Assembly: GCA_017853515.1 (NCBI GenBank)
Contig: JAFMJK010000086.1
Location: 1 to 8,333, forward strand
DNA length: 8,333 bases
Origin: Chthoniobacterales bacterium
GTDB lineage: Bacteria; Verrucomicrobiota; Verrucomicrobiia; Chthoniobacterales; JACTMZ01
Direction of reading: 5' to 3'
Below are positions 1 to 5,531 of the stretch, piece after piece (position 1 is the stretch's first letter; every line of letters starts with the position of its first letter). The translations under genes and the position numbers were made by a program. Under the pieces are notes generated by a model. It saw only the letters and a program-made list of their open reading frames with translations, was not told the DNA's origin and made no database searches.

Positions 1-10
1 GCCGCGTGTC

Positions 11-61
11 CCTACCCTCAAAACCTTGTTCGATAGTCCAGATCCTTTCGGTTTGGTATCA
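11..61 (+). repeat. Left copy of the inverted repeat bounding the window
   Basis: This 51-nt arm matches the reverse complement of 8281-8333. The first 38 nt are identical, followed by a short 2-nt indel difference and then 12 identical nt (GGTTTGGTATCA). The outermost bases read CCCTACC, the same heptamer that closes the double-hairpin element at 5441-5519. A small hairpin (GGTTTG, GTAT, CAAACC) lies at its inner edge, 50-65. Because it sits at the window edge, it is probably a dispersed repeat at which assembly broke. The sequence is less GC-rich than its surroundings and contains no convincing gene. Confidence 0.8.
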
Positions 62-95
62 AACCAAATCACGAAAAAGTTCTGAACGTCTGGCA

Positions 96-164
96 AGGTG
101 GATCGCGCCGTCCCGGCGCGATATTTTGGTCAGCAAATCGCGATAGGGACATCGCGATCCACCT
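96..164. repeat. REPIN-like double-hairpin element, copy 1
   Basis: A perfect 12-nt outer inverted repeat (AGGTGGATCGCG at 96-107, pairing with 153-164) encloses two hairpins. The first is ATCGCGCCG / CGGCGCGAT with loop TCC (102-122). The second is ATCGCGAT / ATCGCGAT with a 6-nt loop (137-158). A 14-nt spacer separates them. The element lies downstream of the small membrane protein gene, so it could act as a terminator or RNA-stabilising structure, but no T-run follows. It is related to the degenerate copy at 6351-6403: the left halves agree at 22 of 26 positions by eye. Confidence 0.8.
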
Positions 165-203
165 GCCCCCTCTGTCCGCAAACTACGGGATCCGCGCGAA
201 CCG

Positions 204-473
204 CTATGGTTCCTCGAGGTGGTCGCTGCCGTGCCCGCGCAGCCAGCTCACCATGGTCAGGACAATCGGCAGGGAAGTCAGGGCGAGGGCGAGCCCGATG
301 AACTGATAGAGCCACTCGCCGTAGAGCAGGTAATAGGCGCCGATGATGACGAGCCCGACCAACCCGACCGGCGCGATAGCCCAGGCCATGGGCAGAAGTT
401 TGCGGCGAAACGTATTGCGTTCCTCGCGACGCTTGATGCGCACCTCGCGGTTTTTAAAACGGTTGAATGCCAC
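204..473 (-). CDS. Small two-helix membrane protein, function unknown
   Basis: An 89-residue protein read from a GTG at 473-471, with AGGGAG nine bases upstream. The frame stays open further upstream (to an ATG at 599), but that extension runs into the end of the neighbouring nucleotidyltransferase gene and lacks a comparable ribosome site. The N-terminus is strongly basic (about residues 5-26, rich in R and K). Two hydrophobic stretches follow, at about 31-51 and 54-77, with a short charged hairpin (YGEW) between them. The tail ends HGSDHLEEP. By the positive-inside rule the N-terminus is cytoplasmic. It is an inner-membrane protein that I cannot assign to a named family. It lies 88 nt downstream of the nucleotidyltransferase on the same strand, so it may be co-transcribed, but no functional link can be claimed. 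Confidence 0.7.
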   Translation of the reverse strand: MAFNRFKNREVRIKRREERNTFRRKLLPMAWAIAPVGLVGLVIIGAYYLLYGEWLYQFIGLALALTSLPIVLTMVSWLRGHGSDHLEEP

Positions 474-482
474 TGAGTGTTT

Positions 483-488
483 CTCCCT
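483..488 (-). promoter_or_regulatory. Ribosome binding site deciding the GTG start of the small membrane protein
   Basis: AGGGAG on the minus strand lies nine bases before the GTG at 473. It is the only good Shine-Dalgarno match near the possible starts, and it supports the 89-residue form over the longer open frame. Confidence 0.6.
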
Positions 489-561
489 CGTTTGATCTTG
501 GAGGGTAGCGAGCAGGTTCAATAATCGGCGAAGTCCCCGGTGGCGGCAACACCGAAAGGCT

Positions 562-1452
562 TCAGCCCTCGTATTCCCCGCTGGCGGCCAGCGCGGCAAT
601 GCTCTGCACCACGCGCTCGCGATCTTCGCGGTAGGTCACTCCGAACCAGTCACTTGACGTGGGTAAAACCCGCACCTGCGCCTCGCCCGATGCCATCATG
701 CCCGTCACCGCGCTGGGCAGGTAACACTCCGCTTTGTCGCTGCCGCCATCGGCCGCGAGGAAACGGAGCAGCTCTTTTTCCAGCAACGGGAAAACCTGCG
801 GGTTGAATCCCCAGAAGTTCATCGAGGCGGGCGTCTCCTCCGCAAGCACGCGCCCCGACGCCGTTATTCCGCCGTCGCTCTGCCGCGCGATATCGGTCAA
901 CTCCTCGATGCTCCGGAGCAATTCGTCCGGCCCGACTTCGCAGATTCCGCGCGCCACCGTGCCGTGCTCGCTCAGGGTGCGCCCCAAGCGGAACGCGGCC
1001 ATGGCGAATTGCGCGGGGCGCATGCCCGCATCGGTGCCGCGCAGGAATTCGGCCATGACGCGGAAGGTCTGTGCACCATAGAAGTCGTCCGCATTGATCG
1101 CGGCGAAATTCCCGGTGACAACATCGCGCGCGCACCACACCGCGTGCGACGTGCCCCAGGGTTTTGTCCGCCCTGCCGGCGGCGAAAAACCGCCCGGCAG
1201 ATCGCTCAGTTCCTGGAACGCATAGGCGACGGGGACTTTGCCGTCGTAGCGCGCCCCGACCTTGTTGCGGAATTCCTTTTCGATGTCGCGGCGGATGAGG
1301 AAGACGACGCGCGTGAAACCCGCCCGGATCGCGTCGTGCACGGAATAATCGAGCAGCGTCTCGCCCTTCGGACCCACCGGGTCGAGTTGTTTCAACCCGC
1401 CATAGCGGCTGCCCATGCCGGCGGCGAGGACGAGGAGAGTGGGTGCAGTCAT
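562..1452 (-). CDS. Sugar-type nucleotidyltransferase, substrate unknown
   Basis: A 296-residue GT-A fold nucleotidyltransferase of the NTP_transferase group, which transfers NMP from an NTP to a sugar phosphate or similar acceptor. The N-terminus carries the pyrophosphorylase signature LAAGMGSRYGGLKQ (residues 9-22, with the GxGxR loop and K21). It is followed by GPKGETLLDYSV (27-38), the base/sugar-binding segment KPWGTSHAVWCA (97-108) and the metal-binding aspartates in INADDFYG (119-126). No left-handed beta-helix or other acetyltransferase domain follows, so it is not GlmU-like. AAGGA lies six bases before the ATG. From memory, Bacteroidota and Verrucomicrobiota carry homologues annotated only as nucleotidyltransferase, sometimes beside a sugar kinase or phosphotransferase, but no such partner is here. 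It lies 106 nt after phoH on the same strand, with a double-hairpin repeat in the gap. Family confidence is high; the substrate is unknown. Confidence 0.88.
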   Translation of the reverse strand: MTAPTLLVLAAGMGSRYGGLKQLDPVGPKGETLLDYSVHDAIRAGFTRVVFLIRRDIEKEFRNKVGARYDGKVPVAYAFQELSDLPGGFSPPAGRTKPWGTSHAVWCARDVVTGNFAAINADDFYGAQTFRVMAEFLRGTDAGMRPAQFAMAAFRLGRTLSEHGTVARGICEVGPDELLRSIEELTDIARQSDGGITASGRVLAEETPASMNFWGFNPQVFPLLEKELLRFLAADGGSDKAECYLPSAVTGMMASGEAQVRVLPTSSDWFGVTYREDRERVVQSIAALAASGEYEG

Positions 1453-1458
1453 CGTGCG

Positions 1459-1463
1459 TCCTT
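1459..1463 (-). promoter_or_regulatory. Ribosome binding site of the nucleotidyltransferase gene
   Basis: AAGGA on the minus strand lies six bases before the ATG at 1452-1450, supporting that start. It lies between the gene and the repeat at 1474-1544. Confidence 0.6.
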
Positions 1464-1473
1464 ATATCACCAC

Positions 1474-1544
1474 TTGGAGCGGCGGTCCATGGCCGCCGGA
1501 GCATAACACCGCCAGGGACCGGCGGTCATAGACCGCCGCCACAA
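1474..1544. repeat. REPIN-like double-hairpin element, copy 2
   Basis: The outer arms (14 nt, 12 paired: TTGGAGCGGCGGTC against the reverse complement of GACCGCCGCCACAA) enclose two hairpins with 3-nt loops. These are CGGCGGTC-CAT-GGCCGCCG (1480-1498, one G-T type mismatch) and CGGCGGTC-ATA-GACCGCCG (1520-1538, perfect). The element fills most of the gap between phoH and the nucleotidyltransferase gene, both transcribed leftward, so it would be transcribed as a strong RNA fold between the two cistrons. It has the same skeleton as the copy at 6275-6347, with compensatory G/C to T/A changes in the arms. Confidence 0.85.
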
Positions 1545-1558
1545 AATTGCCGGCAAAA

Positions 1559-2533
1559 TCACGCCTTGGGTGCCGCGGCGTTTTCCCGGTGCTCCTCGTA
1601 GGCGTTGATGATGGCCTGCACCAAGGGGTGGCGCACCACGTCGCGCTGGCTCATCACGCGGATATCGATACCTTCGATGTCCTTGAGCACTTCGAGCGCC
1701 TCGAGCAGGCCGGACCGGCGGTTGCGCGGCAGATCGATCTGCGTGCGGTCGCCCGTGATCACGCATTTCGACTCGTTGCCCAGCCGGGTGAGGAACATGA
1801 ACATCTGCTCCGCCGTGGTGTTCTGCGCCTCGTCGAGGACGACGAAGGAATGGTTCAGGGTGCGCCCGCGCATGTAGGCGAGCGGCGCGATCTCGATGAT
1901 GCCGCGGTCCATGAATTTCTGGATCTCGTCGGTCTCGAGCATGTCATAGAGGGCGTCGTAAAGAGGACGGAGGTAAGGAAGGATTTTTTCCTCCAGCGCC
2001 CCGGGAAGGAAGCCCAGCGCTTCGCCGGCCTCCACGGCGGGGCGGGTCAGGACGATGCGGCTGACCTGTTCCTTTTTCAGCGCGGCCACCGCCATGGCCA
2101 TGGCCAGGTAGGTTTTCCCCGTTCCGGCCGGGCCGACGCCGAAGACCACGTCGTGCTCGCGGATGGCGCGGACGTAATCGCATTGTCCGTCCGTCTTGGG
2201 AATGACCGCCGGTTTGCGCAGGGAGCAGACGATGCGTTCGGCGGCGAAGTCCTTGATGTTGCCGTTCTGCCCCTCGGGCTCGGCCGATTGCAGGGCGTAG
2301 CGGAATTCCTGTCTTCCGATGACCGCGCCGCTGCGCCGCGCCTCGTCGAGCTGGGTGAAGACGCGGGACGCGCGCTCGGTCTTTTCCTTCTCGCCCTCGA
2401 TGCGGATCCAGCCTTCACGCGCGGCGACTTGCACGCCGAGCCGCGTCTCCATTTCGCGGAGCAGTTTCTCGTCGTTGTGGTAAAGCGCGGAGGCCGCGCG
2501 CGCGTTGTCGAAGTGGAGCGTCGTGCTCTCCAT
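1559..2533 (-). CDS. phoH: PhoH/YbeZ family P-loop ATPase
   Basis: A 324-residue cytoplasmic ATPase of the PhoH family (E. coli YbeZ is of similar size). Family knowledge links it to rRNA maturation and RNA metabolism, working with the endoribonuclease YbeY. The N-terminal 100 residues are the mixed KH-like region typical of bacterial PhoH. Walker A is GVGPAGTGKT (132-141). RIVLTRPAVEAGEALGFLPG (159-178), a hallmark stretch, follows. Walker B is VVLDEAQN (231-238), and the ITGDRTQIDLP motif is at 259-269. The ATG at 2533 is chosen because the family N-terminus fits. The open frame continues upstream but only as an out-of-frame shadow of the preceding gene. The start lies 7 nt after that gene's stop and has no clear Shine-Dalgarno sequence, so translational coupling is likely. 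ybeY does not directly follow, unlike in many genomes. Confidence 0.93.
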   Translation of the reverse strand: MESTTLHFDNARAASALYHNDEKLLREMETRLGVQVAAREGWIRIEGEKEKTERASRVFTQLDEARRSGAVIGRQEFRYALQSAEPEGQNGNIKDFAAERIVCSLRKPAVIPKTDGQCDYVRAIREHDVVFGVGPAGTGKTYLAMAMAVAALKKEQVSRIVLTRPAVEAGEALGFLPGALEEKILPYLRPLYDALYDMLETDEIQKFMDRGIIEIAPLAYMRGRTLNHSFVVLDEAQNTTAEQMFMFLTRLGNESKCVITGDRTQIDLPRNRRSGLLEALEVLKDIEGIDIRVMSQRDVVRHPLVQAIINAYEEHRENAAAPKA

Positions 2534-2540
2534 CAGGCGG

Positions 2541-2993
2541 TCAGCGGCGGAAACCGTAAACCAGCGCCCAACCGGTGCGCTCTTCGGGCGAGGAGAGGAC
2601 CTCCACCACCACGTAGTAGGTGCCGGTCGCGCCCGGTTTGATTTCGGCGTAGGCGAATTTGCCTTCCTGCCACGACTTGGACTCCGCCAGATTGCCCGCG
2701 GTGTCGTAAATGTTGACGCGCAGCTTCGCGCCCTCGACGTCCGTGCCGAGGAAAAAGATGTAGCTGTTGCCGCGGAAGAGCTGCGCGGTGACCGCTTTTT
2801 TGTCCCCCTCGCCGAGATCGCCGCCCCACGCATCCTCGCGGATGATCCAGCCTTTCTCGGCGTAGGGATTGGCCGCCTCGTAGGCGAAGGACATGGCGTC
2901 GTCGACGTAGGCGTGCAGCACGGCAGCGCCGCAGACGAGGAAGGCGGCGGCGCAAACCGCGGCGCGGCGCGAGGGGAGGGAAAGTGGTCTCAT
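2541..2993 (-). CDS. Exported 150-residue protein, probable beta-sandwich, function unknown
   Basis: The N-terminus has a classic Sec signal: arginines at 9-10, a hydrophobic core at about 11-26 and a likely cleavage after LHA (residue 28). The cysteines at 14 and 21 do not form a proper lipobox. The mature part of about 120 residues alternates short polar and aromatic/valine strands (for example SYIFFLGTDVEG at 77-88, LRVNIYD at 91-97, YYVVVEVL at 126-133, WALVYGF at 142-148). This suggests a small beta-sandwich resembling pre-peptidase C-terminal (PPC-like) domains, but the match is by eye only. No catalytic motif is visible. It is the middle gene of a tight leftward cluster, 7 nt after the upstream exported protein and 7 nt before phoH. 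A periplasmic or outer-surface role is inferred. Confidence 0.75.
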   Translation of the reverse strand: MRPLSLPSRRAAVCAAAFLVCGAAVLHAYVDDAMSFAYEAANPYAEKGWIIREDAWGGDLGEGDKKAVTAQLFRGNSYIFFLGTDVEGAKLRVNIYDTAGNLAESKSWQEGKFAYAEIKPGATGTYYVVVEVLSSPEERTGWALVYGFRR

Positions 2994-3000
2994 GCGTGTC

Positions 3001-3807
3001 TTATCCGGCTTTCGAACGGATGCGGCCCACCACCTCGGAGGTGATGGTATGGATCTCCGCGACCGCCTCGGGGCGGATGTCTCCGTTGTTTTTTTCGATC
3101 AGCGGATTGATGCGGTCCAGGCTGCGGCGGATGTCGCCGACGATTTCCTTGCCGCGCAGACGCGGGCTCATTTTGGAAAGTTGCCGGGAAAAATAATCGA
3201 CGAGGAGAGGTTGGTGCAGCAGTTCGGCCCGCTGGGTGGAATATTTCGAGTCGACGATCGAGGTAAGCGCTTCGGTGCCGCGCAGCCATCCGCCGAGGCT
3301 GACCAGCTGCGCCAGTTGCTCGTCGTTGAGCTCGGCCATGGCCTGGTTGACGTCCTGCAGCGCCCCGTCGAACTCCCGCCGCACCGCGTCCCATTTCCGC
3401 GCGTCGGCTTTCTCGACGATGCTGTTGCTGCGGGCCACGACCGATTTGCGCACGTTGATCGCCTCGGCCAGCGTGAGCACGTTGCGGCCGATGTCCTTCA
3501 CCCGCTCGCTGTCCTCGGCTTCCACCGCGATGAACCCGTCGGCGATGACTGTGCCGAGCAACAATGCGTCCTGCGCGCGGTCCGCCGTGGCGGGGAATGT
3601 TTTGGCCGGCCCGAGTTCGGCGCGCCAGTTCGGGTTGCCCAGCTTTTCCAACACGGCGAAAACTTCGCTCGGCACCGGGACGACGACTTCGTTGACCGTC
3701 TCGGCCGGAAACTGCTTCAAGTCGATCTTTTCGGCCGGCGGTTCGGCGGACGCTTTTCCTGCCACCAGCAGGGCTCCGGCGAGGGCACAGAGTGCTTTCG
3801 TTTTCAA
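3001..3807 (-). CDS. Exported helical 268-residue protein, function unknown
   Basis: Read from the TTG at 3807, the protein starts MKTKALCALAGALLVAGKAS, a textbook Sec signal peptide, with likely cleavage after KASA (residue 21). An ATG at 3849 is in frame, but the intervening 13 codons have low third-position GC (6 of 13, against mostly G/C inside the gene), add an acidic residue before the signal and have no ribosome site. I therefore prefer the TTG, although 3849 remains possible. The mature protein looks largely alpha-helical with charged segments (about 75-165 and 200-265) and has no transmembrane helix after the signal. I recognise no family or catalytic motif. It heads the leftward cluster, followed after 7 nt by another exported protein and then phoH. 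It is transcribed divergently from the heptose kinase. Confidence 0.72.
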   Translation of the reverse strand: MKTKALCALAGALLVAGKASAEPPAEKIDLKQFPAETVNEVVVPVPSEVFAVLEKLGNPNWRAELGPAKTFPATADRAQDALLLGTVIADGFIAVEAEDSERVKDIGRNVLTLAEAINVRKSVVARSNSIVEKADARKWDAVRREFDGALQDVNQAMAELNDEQLAQLVSLGGWLRGTEALTSIVDSKYSTQRAELLHQPLLVDYFSRQLSKMSPRLRGKEIVGDIRRSLDRINPLIEKNNGDIRPEAVAEIHTITSEVVGRIRSKAG

Positions 3808-3861
3808 GATAGGGGAAATTTCACTTGGGGCGGTGCCGAGATAAAGCATAAAAAGCCGGTC
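3808..3861. promoter_or_regulatory. Divergent intergenic region, probable promoters for both gene clusters
   Basis: This is the only place in the window where transcription diverges, so promoters for the leftward exported-protein/phoH cluster and the rightward heptose/Kdo cluster are expected here or just inside the flanking 5' ends. The stretch is visibly richer in A/T than its surroundings (GATAAAGCATAAAAAG near 3839-3854). I cannot assign -35/-10 pairs with confidence, and no operator-like inverted repeat stands out. Confidence 0.4.
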
Positions 3862-4881
3862 GTGGAACAAGTCCCCAGCGCCGCGCGTGTGCATGAAATC
3901 GTCAAAGGCATGTCCTCCCGCCGCGTTCTCGTGGCCGGGGATCTCATGCTGGACGAATTCATCTGGGGCAAAGTTTCGCGCATTTCCCCCGAGGCGCCCG
4001 TCCCGGTGGTGGCGGTCGACCGGGAAACATTTTACCCCGGAGGCGCAGCCAACGTGGCCCGCAATCTCCGCGAATTCACCCCGCATGCCGCGGTGCTCGG
4101 TCTGGCCGGGCGCGACACCGCCGGCCAGCGCTTGCGCGATCTTCTGGCCGCCGGAGGCATCGATACGGCCGGCGTGGTCGAGCGCGGCAGCGGACCGACC
4201 ACCGTGAAGACGCGCATCATCGCGCGCACGCAGCAAGTCGTCCGCGTCGACCGCGAGCTGAACGAGAGCCCCGGCGCCGCCGAACGCCGCGCGCTGCTCG
4301 AGGCGCTCGATGCGGCGCTGCCGGATGTCGATGCGGTCATCCTCGAGGACTACGGCAAAGGCCTCCTCGATCGTGACCTGGCCGACGAAATCGCGGCCAA
4401 AGCCCGCGCCGCCGGCAAGCCGGTGGCGGTCGACCCCAATCCGAACAATCCCATCCCCTGGCACGGCGTCACCGTGATCAAACCCAACCGCCACGAAGCC
4501 TTCGCCGCGGCCGGTCTCCCCTGGTCGGAACCCTCGGCCCATCCGCTCGAGGACAAGCAACTGCTCAAGGCCGGCGAAATTCTGCTCGAGAAGTGGGACA
4601 CCGACCAACTGCTCATCACCTTGAGCGAGCTCGGCATGCTGCTCTTCACCAAGGATGGACAGCGCCATCACACGCCGACCCGCGCACGCGAGGTCTTCGA
4701 TGTTTCCGGCGCGGGGGACACCGCCATCTCGCTCTATACGCTGGCCCTCTGCGCGGGCGCCACGCCGGTCGAGGCCTCCGAAATCGCCAACCACGCCAGC
4801 GGCGTCGTGGTGGGCAAACTCGGCACGGCCACGCTCACGCCCGCCGAGCTTCTCGCCAGTTTTCAAAACCATGCCGGCTGA
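3862..4881 (+). CDS. hldA: PfkB-family kinase, probable D-glycero-beta-D-manno-heptose-7-phosphate kinase
   Basis: A 339-residue ribokinase-fold enzyme that would phosphorylate D-glycero-D-manno-heptose 7-phosphate at C1 with ATP, in the cytosolic ADP-heptose pathway for the LPS inner core. The diagnostic N-terminus is RVLVAGDLMLDEFIWGKVSR (21-40), followed directly by ISPEAPVPVV (41-50) and GGAANVARNL (60-69), as in HldE/RfaE. EDYGKG (162-167) and the catalytic FDVSGAGDT loop (279-287, base D286) complete it. It ends after the kinase domain, so the nucleotidyltransferase half of bifunctional HldE is absent and HldC must be encoded elsewhere. The GTG at 3862 is chosen because the helix before RVLVAGD in relatives needs about 20 residues. 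GTG 3889 and ATG 3910 are alternatives, and none has a good ribosome site. It overlaps gmhB by 11 nt. DPNPNN (191-196) replaces the usual DPKG-type segment, so strict substrate identity is slightly open. Confidence 0.86.
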   Translation: MEQVPSAARVHEIVKGMSSRRVLVAGDLMLDEFIWGKVSRISPEAPVPVVAVDRETFYPGGAANVARNLREFTPHAAVLGLAGRDTAGQRLRDLLAAGGIDTAGVVERGSGPTTVKTRIIARTQQVVRVDRELNESPGAAERRALLEALDAALPDVDAVILEDYGKGLLDRDLADEIAAKARAAGKPVAVDPNPNNPIPWHGVTVIKPNRHEAFAAAGLPWSEPSAHPLEDKQLLKAGEILLEKWDTDQLLITLSELGMLLFTKDGQRHHTPTRAREVFDVSGAGDTAISLYTLALCAGATPVEASEIANHASGVVVGKLGTATLTPAELLASFQNHAG

Positions 4882-5413
4882 GCAACCCGCCGTGTTCTTC
4901 GATCGCGACGGCACCCTCATCGAGGAGGTTCACTATTGTTCCGACCCTTCGCAGGTCCGGGTCATCCCAGGCGCGACCGAGGCGCTGCTCAAGCTGGCCG
5001 AAGCCGGCTTCGCCCTCGTCATCGTCACCAACCAGAGCGGCATCGGACGCGGATATTTCACGCACGACGATTACAACCGCGTGCACGAAGAAGTGCTTTG
5101 GCAGCTCAAGCCCGCCGTGCTCACCGCGGCCTACTACGACGAGAGCGCGCCGGACCGGCCGAGCGCGCGGCGCAAGCCGTCCACCGCCATGCTCGAGGAA
5201 GCCGCGCGCGAACACGGGCTCGATCTCTCGCGTTCGTGGATGGTCGGCGACAAAACCTCCGACATCGAATGCGGCAGGAACGCCGGCCTGCGCACCGTGC
5301 TCGTCGAGACGGGGCACGGCAAAGATCATCTCGGTTGCGGCGCCGATGCCGTCGTGCCGGACATCGGCTTCGCCGCGGATTTCATTTTGCAGGAGACCGC
5401 ATGCGCGAAGTGA
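4871..5413 (+). CDS. gmhB: HAD phosphatase, probable D-glycero-D-manno-heptose 1,7-bisphosphate 7-phosphatase
   Basis: A 180-residue HAD-superfamily (subfamily IIIA) phosphatase of the GmhB/HisB-N type. It would remove the 7-phosphate from heptose 1,7-bisphosphate, the step after the preceding kinase. Motif I is FFDRDGTL (9-16, nucleophile D11 and acid/base D13), motif II is VTNQSGIGRG (52-61, T53), motif III is RKP (101-103, K102) and motif IV is VGDKTSDIECG (125-135). The ATG lies inside the end of the kinase gene (11-nt overlap), indicating translational coupling. Canonical E. coli GmhB has a zinc loop with a CxH pair and a later CxCRKP. Here the equivalent stretch reads YYDESAPDRPSARRKPS, with no cysteine or histidine and a shorter loop. 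The protein is therefore a zinc-less variant. The operon position supports GmhB; the loop leaves room for altered specificity. Confidence 0.87.
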   Translation: MPAEQPAVFFDRDGTLIEEVHYCSDPSQVRVIPGATEALLKLAEAGFALVIVTNQSGIGRGYFTHDDYNRVHEEVLWQLKPAVLTAAYYDESAPDRPSARRKPSTAMLEEAAREHGLDLSRSWMVGDKTSDIECGRNAGLRTVLVETGHGKDHLGCGADAVVPDIGFAADFILQETACAK

Positions 5414-5440
5414 GCTTTCCGTCCGCTGCATTATTTTCTG

Positions 5441-5519
5441 CCGGTAGGGCCCGCTGGCCCAGCGGGCCGATGCTTTTTTCGCAGGTTGACGGACGGCTAG
5501 GGCCGGCCGTCCCTACCGG
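5441..5519. repeat. REPIN-like double-hairpin element, copy 3
   Basis: A perfect 9-nt outer repeat (CCGGTAGGG at 5441-5449, CCCTACCGG at 5511-5519) encloses two GC-rich hairpins. The first is GGCCCGCTG-GCC-CAGCGGGCC (5448-5468, perfect). The second is GGACGGC / GCCGTCC with an 8-nt loop (5491-5512). A T-run (TTTTTT, 5474-5479) sits after the first hairpin, so on the plus strand that hairpin could also work as an intrinsic terminator or attenuator within the operon. The element separates gmhB from kdsB and ends two bases before the kdsB ribosome site. Its outer GGTAGGG/CCCTACC heptamer recurs in the terminal repeats of the window. Confidence 0.85.
5448..5479 (+). terminator. Possible intrinsic terminator or attenuator between gmhB and kdsB
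   Basis: A perfect 9-bp GC-rich stem with a 3-nt loop (5448-5468) is followed by GATGC and then six T residues (5474-5479). The 5-base gap between stem and T-run is longer than in a classic terminator, so partial termination or simple processing protection is as likely. It is the first half of the repeat at 5441-5519. Confidence 0.35.
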
Positions 5520-5521
5520 TC

Positions 5522-5527
5522 GGAGGG
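5522..5527 (+). promoter_or_regulatory. Ribosome binding site deciding the kdsB start
   Basis: GGAGGG lies just upstream of the ATG at 5532 and about 20 bases before the alternative ATG at 5547. It therefore selects the upstream start even though many KdsB proteins begin at the position of the second one. It starts three bases after the end of the neighbouring repeat, so the repeat fold could influence access to it. Confidence 0.65.
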
Positions 5528-5531
5528 AAAA

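Noticed and set aside
1..27. On the minus strand, positions 27-1 read K V L R V G T R G, like the conserved N-terminus of HemC (porphobilinogen deaminase).
   Set aside because: The same bases recur at the opposite end of the window, no good start codon and ribosome site precede it in both copies, the codons (AGG, GTA, TTG, ACA) are atypical for this genome, and the bases also fit a GGTAGGG-type repeat. A truncated hemC cannot be fully excluded; extending the contig would settle it.
2992..3861. Upstream extension of the kinase open frame to 2992.
   Set aside because: It is antisense to the exported 268-aa protein, and homologous kinases begin about 20 residues before RVLVAGD, so the extra 290 codons are a shadow.
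3001..4920. A 639-codon minus-strand open frame running through the kinase gene.
   Set aside because: Only its last 268 codons look like a protein with a signal peptide. The rest is antisense to the well-supported HldA-type kinase and is a product of high GC content.
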